Assembly: GCF_028656935.1 (NCBI RefSeq) | Contig: NZ_JAMDGZ010000022.1 | Span: forward strand, 1-64,000 | Source: Pseudomonas rubra | Lineage (GTDB): Bacteria; Pseudomonadota; Gammaproteobacteria; Pseudomonadales; Pseudomonadaceae | Direction of reading: 5' to 3' | Length of the DNA stretch: 64,000 nt | Shown: in pieces, positions 34,271-43,379 of the stretch | Numbering within the stretch: the first letter of the stretch is position 1 | Layout: every line of letters starts with the position of its first letter | Notes under the pieces: model-generated | Database searches by the model: none | Told to the model about the DNA's origin: nothing | Seen by the model: only the letters and a program-made list of their open reading frames with translations | Translations under genes and position numbers: made by a program

Positions 34271-34897
34271 TTATGGGGTGTCGGGCTGCCTCGAAGGGTG
34301 GGCCTTAACAAACGCCGGGTGCTGCTCGGCCAAGGCGGCGACCCGGCGAATGCGCGGGAAGCCACTGAGGTCGATAGTGAAGCGCTCGGCGGCGTACAGT
34401 TGCGGGATCAGGTAGACATCGGCCAGCCCTGGCGTATCGCCGAAGCAGAAGCCTTCGTCACCAATCAACTGCTCGACCGCAGCCAGGCCCTGGCTGATCC
34501 AGTGGCCAATCCACTGGTTGACCTGGGCGTCGTCATGGCCCAGCCCGCGCAATTGATTGAGCACGCTGACGTTGTGCAGCGGATGGATATCGCAACCAAT
34601 CAGCGCTGCCACACCACGGGCCTGGGCCCGGCGAACCGGGTTCTGAGGCAGCAGCGCTGGCTGTGGATAAACCTCTTCCAGGTATTCGATGATCGCTGGC
34701 GACTGCACCAGGATCTCGCCCGAGTCGATCTTCAGCGCCGGCACCCGCCCTTGCGGGTTGCGGGACACGAAGGGCTCTTCGCGCTGTTCGCCCTTGAGCA
34801 GGTTGACCGGCAGCGACTGGTAATCCAGCCCCTTGAGCGCCAGGGCAATCCGCACCCGGTAGGATGAAGTCGAGCGGTAGTAGGTAAAGAGTTCCAT
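34271..34897 (-). CDS. maiA: Maleylacetoacetate isomerase
   Basis: A 208-residue zeta-class glutathione-S-transferase that converts maleylacetoacetate to fumarylacetoacetate. The N-terminal thioredoxin fold has YYRSTSSYRVRIALALKG with the SSYR active-site Ser; NPQGRVPALKIDSGEILVQS is the glutathione-binding loop; the helical C-terminal domain is complete. Usual length. It lies 12 bp after fahA. Confidence 0.95.
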   Translation of the reverse strand: MELFTYYRSTSSYRVRIALALKGLDYQSLPVNLLKGEQREEPFVSRNPQGRVPALKIDSGEILVQSPAIIEYLEEVYPQPALLPQNPVRRAQARGVAALIGCDIHPLHNVSVLNQLRGLGHDDAQVNQWIGHWISQGLAAVEQLIGDEGFCFGDTPGLADVYLIPQLYAAERFTIDLSGFPRIRRVAALAEQHPAFVKAHPSRQPDTP

Positions 34898-34909
34898 GAC
34901 CCCGCCTCC

Positions 34910-36202
34910 TCAGTGCGCCGCAAGGATCTTGCCGCGGCATTCGCCGAAACCGATCGAGGCCACGCCATCGCGCTTGCAACGGGCGCGCAGGATGATCTCG
35001 TCGCCGTCTTCGAGGAACTTGCGTACCTCGCCCGACGCAAGCTCAACCGGCTCCTTGCCGCCCTGGGTGATTTCCAGCAGGCTGCCGAACTGACCAGGCT
35101 GGGCGCCGGAGAGCGTGCCGGAGCCGAACAGGTCGCCTGGCTGCAACTGGCAACCGTTGACACTGTGGTGGGCAACCATCTGCGCCACGGTCCAGTACAT
35201 GCTCAAGGTGTTGCTCAGGGTCAGGCGATGGGCTGGCAGGTTCTGCTCACACATGCGCTCGGTCAGCAGTAGCACTTCCAATTCGATATCGAAGGCGCCG
35301 CCGGCCTGGTCTCGTTTGTCGAGCAGGTACGCCAGTGGCTGCGGGTCGCCTTCCGGCCGTGCTGGCTGGGCGCAACGGAACGGCTCCAGAGCTTCGGCGG
35401 TAACCACCCAAGGGGAGATGGTGGAGATGAAACTCTTGGACAGGAACGGGCCAAGCGGCTGGTATTCCCAGGCCTGGATATCACGCGCGGACCAGTCGTT
35501 GAGCAAGCAGAAGCCTGCGATGTGTTCAGCGGCTTCGGCCACCGGGATCGAATCACCCATGTCATTGCCCTGGCCGATCCAGATACCCAACTCCAGCTCG
35601 TAGTCCAGGCGCGCGCTCGGGCCGAAGCTCGGCTCATTCTGGCCGGCAGGCAGGGTCTGGCCCTTTGGCCGGCGCACGTCGGTGCCCGAGGGACGAATGG
35701 TCGAGGCGCGGCCGTGGTAACCGATTGGCACGTATTTGTAGTTGGGCAGCAGAGGGTTGTCGGGGCGGAACAGCTTGCCGACGTTCTTGGCGTGCTCGAT
35801 GCCGACATAGAAGTCGGTGTAGTCGCCGATGCGCGCCGGCAGGTGCAACTGGCACTCACTGGCCGCATGCAGCAGCGGCTTGAGCGCCGCCTGGTGTTCG
35901 CTGTGCTCGCCGAGCAGTTCCAGCAGGCGCTCGCGCAGGGCTACCCGGGCACCACGGCCCAGGGCGAAGAAGGCGTTCAACGTACCACCACGGGTGGCCT
36001 CGACTGCAGCGCGGACCTGACCGTCGAACAGGCCGGCGGCCAGCACCGCTTCCAGGTCGAGAATGGCATCACCGATGGCCACGCCACAGCGCGGTGCCTG
36101 GTCCTTGCGGCTGAAGATCCCCAGCGGCAGGTTCTGCAGCGGGAAGTCGCCGTGGCCATTGGCGTGTTCTACCCAACTGCGGGCAAGGGCGGACTGATTC
36201 AT
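34910..36202 (-). CDS. fahA: Fumarylacetoacetase
   Basis: A 430-residue hydrolase that splits fumarylacetoacetate into fumarate and acetoacetate, the last step of homogentisate breakdown. Typical motifs are FYVGIEHAKNVGKLFRPDNP, the metal-binding LDYELELGIWIG, LNDWSARDIQAWEYQPLG and the C-terminal GDLFGSGTLSG. Full length. It starts 3 bp after hmgA and is followed by maiA, so the three form one operon. Confidence 0.96.
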   Translation of the reverse strand: MNQSALARSWVEHANGHGDFPLQNLPLGIFSRKDQAPRCGVAIGDAILDLEAVLAAGLFDGQVRAAVEATRGGTLNAFFALGRGARVALRERLLELLGEHSEHQAALKPLLHAASECQLHLPARIGDYTDFYVGIEHAKNVGKLFRPDNPLLPNYKYVPIGYHGRASTIRPSGTDVRRPKGQTLPAGQNEPSFGPSARLDYELELGIWIGQGNDMGDSIPVAEAAEHIAGFCLLNDWSARDIQAWEYQPLGPFLSKSFISTISPWVVTAEALEPFRCAQPARPEGDPQPLAYLLDKRDQAGGAFDIELEVLLLTERMCEQNLPAHRLTLSNTLSMYWTVAQMVAHHSVNGCQLQPGDLFGSGTLSGAQPGQFGSLLEITQGGKEPVELASGEVRKFLEDGDEIILRARCKRDGVASIGFGECRGKILAAH

Positions 36203-36205
36203 GGG

Positions 36206-37507
36206 TTATCTCCGATTCGGGGTGAAGGTGCTCGGCAACGAGGCCCAGCAACTATCGTAGTCGGCCTGCAATTGCGGGCATTCAAGCGCATGGCGGCTCG
36301 GACGCAGCACCTGGCTGGTCTCGAACATGAAGGCCATGGTGTTGTCGATCTTGTTCGGCGCAAGCTCCACGGCAATGGCCTTGCCGCAGGTCTCGGCATC
36401 GGGGCCATGAGCACTCATGCAACTGTGCAACGAGGCGCCACCGGGGAGAAAGCCATCGGCCTTGGCGTCGTACTCGCCCTTGATCAGGCCCATGAACTCG
36501 TTCATCAGGTTGCGGTGGAACCATGGTGGACGGAAGGTGTTCTCGGCCACCATCCAGCGCGGCGGGAAGATCACGAAGTCGAGGTTGGCCATGCCCGGCA
36601 CGCTGGTCGGCGAAGTCAGCACGGTGAAGATCGACGGGTCCGGGTGGTCGAAGCTGACCGTGCCGATGGTGTTGAAGCGGCGCAGGTCATATTTGTACGG
36701 CACGTTGTTGCCGTGCCAGGCGACCACGTCCAGCGGCGAATGCTTGAGCTCGCAGCCCCACAGCTCGCCGAGGAACTTTTGCACCAACTGCACCGGGCCA
36801 TCGACTTCTTCGTAATGGGCCACCGGGGCCAGGAAGTCGCGCGGGTTGGCCAGGCCATTACTGCCGATCGGCCCCAGGTCCGGGATACGCAGCGGCGCGC
36901 CGTGGTTTTCCGCCAGGTAGCCACGGGCCTGGCCGTCGAGCAATTCGACGCGAAACTTCAGGCCGCGGGGCAACACCGCGATTTCCAGCGGCTCGACCTC
37001 CAGCCCCCCCAGCTCGGTGACAATGCGCAGGCGGCCCTGCTCGGGCACCAACAACAATTCACCGTCGGCGCTGAAGAACACCCGCTCCATGGAGCGATTG
37101 GCGCAATAGGTATGAATGCTGATGCCGGCAGGTTTCTCGCCAGCCGAGTTGGCCGCCATGGCCACCCAGCCGTCAATGAAATCGGTTGGTTCACTCGGAA
37201 TTGGCTGCGGGCTCCAGCGCAAGCGGTTGGGCGTTACCGAACCCAGTGGGCCGCCGGCCAGTTGACGCTCCAGGCGCTCGAAGCGCGGGTGCAGGGCCGA
37301 AGGGCGAATGCGGTACAGCCAGGTGCGCCGTTGTTCGCTGCGCGCCATGGTGAAGGCGGTGCCAGAAAACAGTTCGGCATACAGGCCGTAGGGCGCTTTT
37401 TGCGGCGAGTTCTGCCCGACCGGCAAAGCGCCGGGCAAGGCTTCGCTGGCGAATTCGTTGCCGAAGCCGCTCTGGTAATCGAGGACGGGGGTGTTATCGA
37501 GGTTCAT
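36206..37507 (-). CDS. hmgA: Homogentisate 1,2-dioxygenase
   Basis: A 433-residue non-haem iron dioxygenase that opens the ring of homogentisate to maleylacetoacetate. Motifs are [20 protein letters not shown] at the N-terminus, and in the cupin core [34 protein letters not shown] and [14 protein letters not shown], which supply the His/Glu iron ligands. It is the first gene of the operon, divergent from hmgR across a 172-bp region with two palindromes. Loss of this enzyme makes Pseudomonas brown (pyomelanin). Confidence 0.97.
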   Translation of the reverse strand: MNLDNTPVLDYQSGFGNEFASEALPGALPVGQNSPQKAPYGLYAELFSGTAFTMARSEQRRTWLYRIRPSALHPRFERLERQLAGGPLGSVTPNRLRWSPQPIPSEPTDFIDGWVAMAANSAGEKPAGISIHTYCANRSMERVFFSADGELLLVPEQGRLRIVTELGGLEVEPLEIAVLPRGLKFRVELLDGQARGYLAENHGAPLRIPDLGPIGSNGLANPRDFLAPVAHYEEVDGPVQLVQKFLGELWGCELKHSPLDVVAWHGNNVPYKYDLRRFNTIGTVSFDHPDPSIFTVLTSPTSVPGMANLDFVIFPPRWMVAENTFRPPWFHRNLMNEFMGLIKGEYDAKADGFLPGGASLHSCMSAHGPDAETCGKAIAVELAPNKIDNTMAFMFETSQVLRPSRHALECPQLQADYDSCWASLPSTFTPNRR

Positions 37508-37590
37508 CGAGCCTCCGGGCCCACTGCAGGCCGGTGATGGCAGTTGGCTGCAGGCCTTGAAGGGAGGCAGCGCTTCTGCGTTATTTTTAT

Positions 37591-37616
37591 CGTAATTACA
37601 TTACGCATAACGTAAT
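37591..37616. promoter_or_regulatory. Overlapping palindromes between hmgA and hmgR (probable HmgR operator)
   Basis: CGTAATTACATTACG (37591-37605) has perfect 6-base arms, and ATTACGCATAACGTAAT (37600-37616, 17 bp) has perfect 6-base arms around a 5-base spacer. They share ATTACG. In P. putida, HmgR represses the hmg operon through a palindromic site in this region and is released by homogentisate; these dyads fit that role. Confidence 0.75.
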
Positions 37617-37679
37617 TTGATTGGTGAACAGCGTCAAGTTATAAAGACGCCCACTTGCACTCCCCGGATCAACTGCACC

Positions 37680-38471
37680 ATGGCCAAAGCCAGCTCCCCC
37701 GCCGACAGCTCCAGCAAACAGAAGGTCCGCTCGGCCGAGGTCGGTACCGACATCCTCAAGGCCCTGGCGCAGTTGTCGCCCTCCACGTCGCTGTCGCGCC
37801 TGGCCGAGCATGTGGACATGCCGGCCAGCAAGGTGCACCGCTACTTGCAGGCACTGATTGCCAGCGGTTTTGCCGAGCAGAACCCGGCCACCAACCATTA
37901 CGGGCTGGGGCGCGAAGCGTTGCGTGTCGGCTTGGCGGCACTGGGCGGGATGGATGTATTGAAAGAAGCGGCACTGCCGCTGTCGCAGCTGCGCGATGAA
38001 CTCAACGAAAGCTGCTTTATCGCCGTGTGGGGCAACCAGGGTGCGACCGTGGTCAACATCGAGCCAGCGGTGCGCGCGGTTACCGTGGTCACCCAGATCG
38101 GTTCGGTACTGCCCTTGCTGAGCTCATCGACTGGCCTGGTGTTTGGCGCCTACTTGCCAGAGCGCGAAACCATCGACCTGCGCGAGCAGGAACTGGCAGC
38201 CTCGAGCCAACGCTTCAGCGACTACGAAGCCTTGTTCACAACAATCCGCCAGCGCGGCCTGCACCATGTTCATGGCTTGCTGATGCCGGGAGTTGATGCT
38301 CTGTCGGCACCGGTATTCAATGCGGTGGGCAAGATTGCAGCGGTGCTGACCGTGGTTGGCCCGACATCCATCTTCCATGCCGACGAGCAGGGGCCGGCAG
38401 CGCAACGACTGTTGTCAGCGGCCAGGTTGATCAGTTGGCGCATGGGCTACGAAGAAACTCCCGCTGGTTGA
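37680..38471 (+). CDS. hmgR: IclR-family repressor of homogentisate genes
   Basis: A 263-residue IclR regulator. A winged helix occupies residues about 20-80 (TDILKALAQLSPSTSLSRLA then VDMPASKVHRYLQALIASGF), and a C-terminal effector domain includes ESCFIAVWGNQGATVVNIE and HHVHGLLMPGVDALSAPVFN. It binds the operator between itself and hmgA. The ATG at 37680 has only a weak ribosome site; an upstream start at 37617 would overlap the operator and is unlikely. Confidence 0.9.
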   Translation: MAKASSPADSSSKQKVRSAEVGTDILKALAQLSPSTSLSRLAEHVDMPASKVHRYLQALIASGFAEQNPATNHYGLGREALRVGLAALGGMDVLKEAALPLSQLRDELNESCFIAVWGNQGATVVNIEPAVRAVTVVTQIGSVLPLLSSSTGLVFGAYLPERETIDLREQELAASSQRFSDYEALFTTIRQRGLHHVHGLLMPGVDALSAPVFNAVGKIAAVLTVVGPTSIFHADEQGPAAQRLLSAARLISWRMGYEETPAG

Positions 38472-38604
38472 ACTGCCTGACAGACAATCCCGGCATTTCA
38501 TCAGGCCTGCGCCTGATCTAACCAATGGCACTGTTACTAGACCTGTAACAGTAAATGTCACAAACGGCTATTTTTCCTCACTGATCAGCGGCTTATCCTG
38601 AACT

Positions 38605-38769
38605 CACTTACCCAGTAACGGCCGATCCCCAAAGGCCAGGTGTCTAGCCCGGACATCTTGGGCCTGAACGCAACGCGCCCGCCAACGGTATGACCGAGTT
38701 CACCGACGTTGATTTTGAAGCTCCTTGATCTGCGTCTTACTTGGCCGCTGCACTGCAGCGGCCTTTTTT
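38605..38769 (+). ncRNA. Candidate small RNA ending in a strong terminator
   Basis: A possible -10 (TATCCT, 38594-38599) is followed by about 160 bases with no reading frame, a stem-loop AGGTGTC-loop-GACATCT near 38638-38658, a pyrimidine-rich single-stranded stretch, and a perfect GC-rich terminator. The terminator is about 270 bp from the hmgR stop, too far for a simple hmgR terminator. I cannot name an Rfam family. Confidence 0.45.
38743..38769 (+). terminator. Rho-independent terminator
   Basis: Perfect stem GGCCGCTGCA/TGCAGCGGCC followed by six T residues. It ends the candidate small RNA. Confidence 0.9.
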
Positions 38770-38780
38770 ATGCCTGCGGA

Positions 38781-39134
38781 TCAATCGTCATCGCCGTCGT
38801 CAAAATGAAAACGGTGCAACAATCGGTGGGCGATGGGGGCCAGGATCAGGCCGATAGTGGCGACAAACACCAGCCCGACATACAAACCGTAGCCTGCGAA
38901 AAACAACTTGCCGCCAATCGACTCGGGGAGAATCACCGGCCCCACCCCACCCAGCAGCAGGGTGGCGTTGAACACCGCGTCGTGCCAGGGCACCTGCGGC
39001 TCGAAATACAGATGGCCGACCACCCCGAACAGGATCGAGCCGATTAACAGCAGGCAGGCGGCGATGCCGTGCCACATCAAGCGGTAGCCAAACTGTCGAG
39101 TAGAGATGACAGCGTCCGTTCTGGATTCGTACAT
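38781..39134 (-). CDS. Small integral membrane protein
   Basis: A 117-residue protein with three membrane segments (IAACLLLIGSILFGVVGHLY, AVFNATLLLGGVGPVILPES, GLYVGLVFVATIGLILAPI) and an acidic C-terminus (HRFHFDDGDDD). No family or function recognised. It is transcribed alone on the minus strand, toward the small-RNA terminator. Confidence 0.75.
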   Translation of the reverse strand: MYESRTDAVISTRQFGYRLMWHGIAACLLLIGSILFGVVGHLYFEPQVPWHDAVFNATLLLGGVGPVILPESIGGKLFFAGYGLYVGLVFVATIGLILAPIAHRLLHRFHFDDGDDD

Positions 39135-39208
39135 TCACTGTGCTCCTGCAACCTGGGTGACCGTCCAGCATAGGCAACTTCAGCCGGTGGCCACAACCTT
39201 CGCCAGGC

Positions 39209-40117
39209 TCAGCCCTGTGGGTACTTCTGCAGGTTGGCCATCATCTGCTGCAAGGCTTGCAGGCTGTCTTGCGGATGCACGGCGTTGTCGAAATTGCCAA
39301 TCTGCTCCCAGTTGGCGGCAACATCTTGTGCGGAAAAACCCTCACGCGGGTCAAAACCGACGCCCAGGCTACGTTCCCAGCGGACCTTGCCGACCCAGCC
39401 ACCGCCCACTTCATACAAACCACCGCTGTCCTGGCAATCAGCGCTGCCCAGGTACACCACCAGCGGGCTGACCAACTCTGGCTTGAGCTGCTCGAACACC
39501 TGCGGCGGAATCAGCCCTTCAGTCATACGCGTGCCACCGGTGGGGGCAATGGCGTTGACCAGGATGCCGTGCTTGCGCCCTTCGATGGCCAGTGTCCGGG
39601 TCAGGCCGTAGAGGCCGAGCTTGGCCGCGCCGTAGTTGGCCTGGCCGAAATTGCCGTAGATACCCGAGGTTGAGGCAGTAAAGATCACCCGCCCCCAGTT
39701 CTGCTCGCGCAAGTAGGGCCAGGCGGCGCGGGTGACCTTGTAGGCACCCTCAAGGTGAACCTGGTAGACCTGCTCCCAGTCGCTGTCGTCCATCTTGTGA
39801 AAGGTCTTGTCGCGCAGGATCCCGGCGTTATTGATCACCACGTCGACCCTACCGAAGCTGTCCAGGGCCTGCTCGACAATGCGCTGGCCATCGCTGACCG
39901 AGTCGTGGTTGGCCACCGCCGTGCCACCTTCTTCACGGATCTGCGCCACCACCCGGTCGGCGGCCGAGGCACTGGCGCCTTCACCATGGGTCGAGCCGCC
40001 CAGGTCATTGACCAGCACGTTGGCGCCATGCCGGGCAAACAACAGGGCATGGGCGCGGCCCAGGCCGCCACCGGCTCCAGTGACAATCACCACTTTATCG
40101 TCCAGGCGAATCGACAT
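39209..40117 (-). CDS. Short-chain dehydrogenase, 3-hydroxyacyl-CoA-dehydrogenase-like
   Basis: A 302-residue SDR. The cofactor motif is VTGAGGGLGRAHALLFARHG, NNAGILRD follows, and the catalytic YGAAK has Ser upstream (FTASTSGIYGNFGQANYGAA). Sequence features such as VNDLGGSTHGEG and WGRVIFTASTSGIYGNFGQA resemble the dehydrogenase part of eukaryotic multifunctional enzyme type 2, so a beta-oxidation-type substrate is likely. The ATG at 40117 is supported by GGAG 8 bases upstream. Confidence 0.87.
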   Translation of the reverse strand: MSIRLDDKVVIVTGAGGGLGRAHALLFARHGANVLVNDLGGSTHGEGASASAADRVVAQIREEGGTAVANHDSVSDGQRIVEQALDSFGRVDVVINNAGILRDKTFHKMDDSDWEQVYQVHLEGAYKVTRAAWPYLREQNWGRVIFTASTSGIYGNFGQANYGAAKLGLYGLTRTLAIEGRKHGILVNAIAPTGGTRMTEGLIPPQVFEQLKPELVSPLVVYLGSADCQDSGGLYEVGGGWVGKVRWERSLGVGFDPREGFSAQDVAANWEQIGNFDNAVHPQDSLQALQQMMANLQKYPQG

Positions 40118-40247
40118 GCGCATTTCTCCAGCAAAACCAGGCAGGGGTGGGCCGAGTGTCAGCCAGCAGGGGCCTGCACACAATCAAGCAGGCAGGCGCT
40201 GAATGGCAGACGATAAAGACAGGCGATGATGGCGCAAGCCTGGCACT

Positions 40248-41153
40248 TCAGAACCAGGCGACCTTTTGCGGCACATGCACCAGCGGTCGCTCGCGAAACG
40301 CCAGGTAATGGCGCAGCACCTGCACCGGTGCTTCGGTGTGAGGATAATGACCGATGCCCTGGAGCATCACGGTATCGGCGTTGGGCACCAGTTCCTGGTA
40401 GCGCTCAACCATGTGCGCGCCGGAAATCGGATCGACCGCACCATTGATCAGCCGCAACGGCACACTGTCAGTTTGTAGCGCAGCGACCCAACGCTCACGG
40501 TGTGCAACCCGCTCTGGCAGGTAGGCGATCAGCTTGTGCAGGATCCGCGTGCCACGGTTGGAGGCAATCAGGCTCCAGTAGTCGTCCAGCGCGCTTTCGC
40601 TGGGATGGGTACAAGGGCCGTAGATCTGCGTCACGCTGCGAACCAGGTCATCGCGCCCGAACGAGCAACCCACCAGCCAGCCCAGGCGGCTGAGCAGCAA
40701 TTTCTGGATCAACAACGGGCGATGCCGCTCAGGGAACAGGCCGCCATTGAGGAACACGCAACAGGCAATCTGCGCTCGTCCCTCGTGATGGCGGGCGAGC
40801 AATTCCTGGGCGACGCTACCGCCGTAGTCATGTCCGAGCAAATGCACAGGCTGATCGACCTGCAAGTGCGCAAGCAGCGCCTGTTGCAAATCGGCCTGTT
40901 CCAGCAGGCTATAGTCATGGCGCAGCGGTTTGGCTGAGTCGCCGAAGCCGAGCATGTCACAGGCGATGACTCGAAAACGCTGGGTCAGGGGCGTCCAGAG
41001 GTAATGCCAATCCCAGCTGGCGGTGGGAAAACCATGAATGAGCAGCAGCGGCTCGCCCTGCCCTGCGGTCCAGTAACGGATGCTCTGGCCACGGAACGAG
41101 AAATTCAGGCCCCGGGTCCGCCAGACGCACAATGGAATCTCGGCCAAAGGCAT
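40248..41153 (-). CDS. Alpha/beta hydrolase with Asp nucleophile (epoxide hydrolase/dehalogenase-like)
   Basis: A 301-residue alpha/beta hydrolase. The nucleophile elbow reads LLGHDYGGSVA, so Asp replaces the usual Ser. The oxyanion region is IHGFPTASWDW, the acid candidate lies in NGAVDPISG, and the base is in GIGHYPHTEAP. Asp nucleophiles are typical of haloalkane dehalogenases and epoxide hydrolases, so one of these reactions is likely. I start at the ATG 41153; a longer frame to 41225 exists. It may be co-transcribed with the SDR downstream. Confidence 0.85.
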   Translation of the reverse strand: MPLAEIPLCVWRTRGLNFSFRGQSIRYWTAGQGEPLLLIHGFPTASWDWHYLWTPLTQRFRVIACDMLGFGDSAKPLRHDYSLLEQADLQQALLAHLQVDQPVHLLGHDYGGSVAQELLARHHEGRAQIACCVFLNGGLFPERHRPLLIQKLLLSRLGWLVGCSFGRDDLVRSVTQIYGPCTHPSESALDDYWSLIASNRGTRILHKLIAYLPERVAHRERWVAALQTDSVPLRLINGAVDPISGAHMVERYQELVPNADTVMLQGIGHYPHTEAPVQVLRHYLAFRERPLVHVPQKVAWF

Positions 41154-41333
41154 CACAGTGGTCCCGTCAGGTGGTAGGTCGTGGTGTTGGGCAAGGCTGC
41201 GATCATTGCAATCACCTCGGCACATGCGTGTGCTCTACTGATCGACAGTCTAGTCAGACCCGCCACGGCCGAGAGTTGCATTGGCAGCCAGCTTATTGAC
41301 CCTGTGAGTCAGCGGGCAAAATAGCGCAGTGCA

Positions 41334-42020
41334 TCACAGCAGCATTGTCAGCAATGGCGCGGCAAACAGATTGAGCAGACCGGTCAGGACCATGACCAGG
41401 CCGGCCACCGAGCCCTCTTCACCGCCCACTTCATGGGCGCGGCTGACCCCCGCGCCATGGGCGCCGACGCCAAACAGCGCGCCACGGGCCAGGGGTGTGC
41501 GCAGCGGCAGGTACTTGAGCAGCACGCCACCGAACATCGCCCCGAGTACGCCGGTGAACATCACAAACACTGCCGTCAGTTCCGGCACCCCGCCCAAGTC
41601 CCTGGCCAGGGGCATGGCAAAGGGCGTGGTGATCGAGCGCGGCACCAGCGACAGGCTGACCGCGCTGTCCAGCGCCAGCACATGCGCCAGCCCCCAGGAA
41701 CTGCCGATCGAGGCCGCGCTGCCGACCAGCATGCCCAGGCTCAGGGCCGGCCAATGGCGAGCCAGCAAGGCGCGCTGCTGCCAGATTGGCACGGCAAACG
41801 CCACGGTCACCGGGCCCAGCACCGACATCAGCCAATGGGTGTTGCGGGCATATTCGGCATAAGCAGTGTGCAGGGGCACGGCGATCGCCAGCAGCACTGC
41901 CGGCACCAGGATCAGCGGCGAGAACAGGTAGCGCCCGCTGCGTCGATACAACCAGCGGCTCCCCAGGTAAGCCAGCAGGGTCAGGGCCAGCCAGAACAGC
42001 GGCATCGGCTCAAGCGTCAT
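41334..42020 (-). CDS. lrgB: LrgB-family membrane protein
   Basis: A 228-residue inner-membrane protein with the LrgB/CidB pattern, including TPFAMPLARDLGGVPELTAV and the C-terminal GVGAHGAGVSRAHEVGGEEG. LrgA/LrgB pairs act as holin/antiholin-like systems or as exporters (for example of pyruvate or glycolate). It overlaps lrgA by 11 bases. Confidence 0.92.
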   Translation of the reverse strand: MTLEPMPLFWLALTLLAYLGSRWLYRRSGRYLFSPLILVPAVLLAIAVPLHTAYAEYARNTHWLMSVLGPVTVAFAVPIWQQRALLARHWPALSLGMLVGSAASIGSSWGLAHVLALDSAVSLSLVPRSITTPFAMPLARDLGGVPELTAVFVMFTGVLGAMFGGVLLKYLPLRTPLARGALFGVGAHGAGVSRAHEVGGEEGSVAGLVMVLTGLLNLFAAPLLTMLL

Positions 42021-42396
42021 GGCGCAGCCTCCAGCGGCAGATCCACTCCACCGTCAGTGCCGTCACGACCATCACCAGCAAGGTGCTCACAGCAATCACC
42101 AGCAAGATACGCCAGCCTTCATCACGCAGCAGGCTGCCGTAGTCGAGTAGGCTCATCAGCGCTGGAATGAAGAAAAGCAGCATCTCGGCCATCAGCACCC
42201 CGGCGCCCAACTGCAGCATGGCCGGCTTGAGCACGCCACCGGCGAACAGCAGCAGCAACAGCGCCAGGCCAATAACCCCGCCCGGAATCGGCCAGGCTAA
42301 CCAGGCGGCCAGCACGCCACCCAATTTATAAAGAGCAAGCAACACCGCAAGCTCGGCGAGCAGGCGGACAAATCGGTTAAACGCAGGGGGTTTCAT
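42010..42396 (-). CDS. lrgA: CidA/LrgA-family membrane protein
   Basis: A 128-residue protein with four membrane segments and the family motifs IPGGVIGLALLLLLFAGG and FFIPALMSLLDYG. The ATG at 42396 has AGAGGA upstream and is preferred over 42420. It is first of the lrgAB pair and divergent from a LysR regulator that probably controls it. Confidence 0.9.
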   Translation of the reverse strand: MKPPAFNRFVRLLAELAVLLALYKLGGVLAAWLAWPIPGGVIGLALLLLLFAGGVLKPAMLQLGAGVLMAEMLLFFIPALMSLLDYGSLLRDEGWRILLVIAVSTLLVMVVTALTVEWICRWRLRHDA

Positions 42397-42491
42397 CGCG
42401 GGGTCCTCTGAGGCGTTCATTCTAGAAGCCCGCTCCCCACGCCAAAAGCGAATTGTTAGACTGCCAAGTATTCCATATTGGAATTCAGCTA

Positions 42492-43379
42492 ATGGAATTC
42501 AAACAGCTACGCAGTTTTCTTGAAGTGGTGCACCGTGGCGGCTTCACTCAGGCCGCGCAGACCTTGCACATCAGCCAATCAGCCGTGAGCAAGCAGGTCG
42601 CGCAACTGGAACAGGACCTTGGCGTACCGCTGCTTGAACGCCAGGGCTCGCAGCTACACCTGACCTCCGCTGGCAAGGTCGTGCTCGAGCGCGGCGAAGC
42701 CATGTTGCGCCTGCGCCAGGAACTGCTCAGCGAGCTCGATGACCTCAGCCAGTTGTCACGCGGCGAATTGCGCCTGGGCCTGCCGTTGCTCGGCAGCGAC
42801 GCACTGTTTGCCCGGCTGTTCGCCGAATACCGGCGGCGCTACCCGAACATCAGCATTCAACTGCTCGAAGGCGGCAGCCGCAGTGTCGAACAGGCGGTAC
42901 TCAGTGGTGAGCTGGAACTGGGCGGCAGCCTGACTCCTAGCGACCCGGCCTTCGCCTACCAGCCCTTTTGCAACGAGCCCCTCGATGCCCTGCTGCCCAG
43001 CGATCACCCGTTGGCCGCCACCAGCCGGGTCAGCCTGGCACAACTGGCCGATACGCCATTTCTGCTCTATCAGCGCAGCTTCGTGCTCAATGACCGGTTA
43101 CTCAGCGCTTGCCAACAGCTGGGCTTCACCCCCAAAGAAGGCGGGCGCAGTGGTCAGGCCGACTTTCTCGCAGCGTTAGTGGCGGCGGGCCAAGGGGTTG
43201 TGTTGCTGCCCCGGGTGGTCGCCCGTGGCCTGGAGCGGCCTGGGGTAGTGCGCCTGGCCTTGAGCGAGGCGACGGACTTGCGCTGGGACATTGCCTTTAT
43301 CTGGCGCCGCGGCGCCTACCTTTCCCGCGCCGCCCAGGCCTGGCTGCAGCTGCTGCGCGAGCAACCACAGCCGCAGTGA
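42492..43379 (+). CDS. LysR-family regulator, probably of lrgAB
   Basis: A 295-residue LysR protein. The HTH is MEFKQLRSFLEVVHRGGFTQ through LHISQSAVSKQVAQLEQDLG, and the substrate-binding domain follows (LRLGLPLLGSDALFARLFAE). The start at 42492 gives the canonical N-terminus. It is divergent from lrgA with a 95-bp gap that should hold its operator. LrgAB homologues are commonly controlled by an adjacent LysR protein (CidR type). Confidence 0.9.
   Translation: MEFKQLRSFLEVVHRGGFTQAAQTLHISQSAVSKQVAQLEQDLGVPLLERQGSQLHLTSAGKVVLERGEAMLRLRQELLSELDDLSQLSRGELRLGLPLLGSDALFARLFAEYRRRYPNISIQLLEGGSRSVEQAVLSGELELGGSLTPSDPAFAYQPFCNEPLDALLPSDHPLAATSRVSLAQLADTPFLLYQRSFVLNDRLLSACQQLGFTPKEGGRSGQADFLAALVAAGQGVVLLPRVVARGLERPGVVRLALSEATDLRWDIAFIWRRGAYLSRAAQAWLQLLREQPQPQ

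Larger units (their letters stand above)
38472..38780. other. Intergenic region holding a probable small RNA
   Basis: 309 bp after hmgR without an open gene. It contains the candidate RNA and terminator annotated separately. Confidence 0.5.

Noticed and set aside
35522..37537. 671-codon plus-strand frame
   Set aside because: Lies antisense to hmgA and fahA, both certain genes; such long shadow frames are common in GC-rich Pseudomonas DNA.
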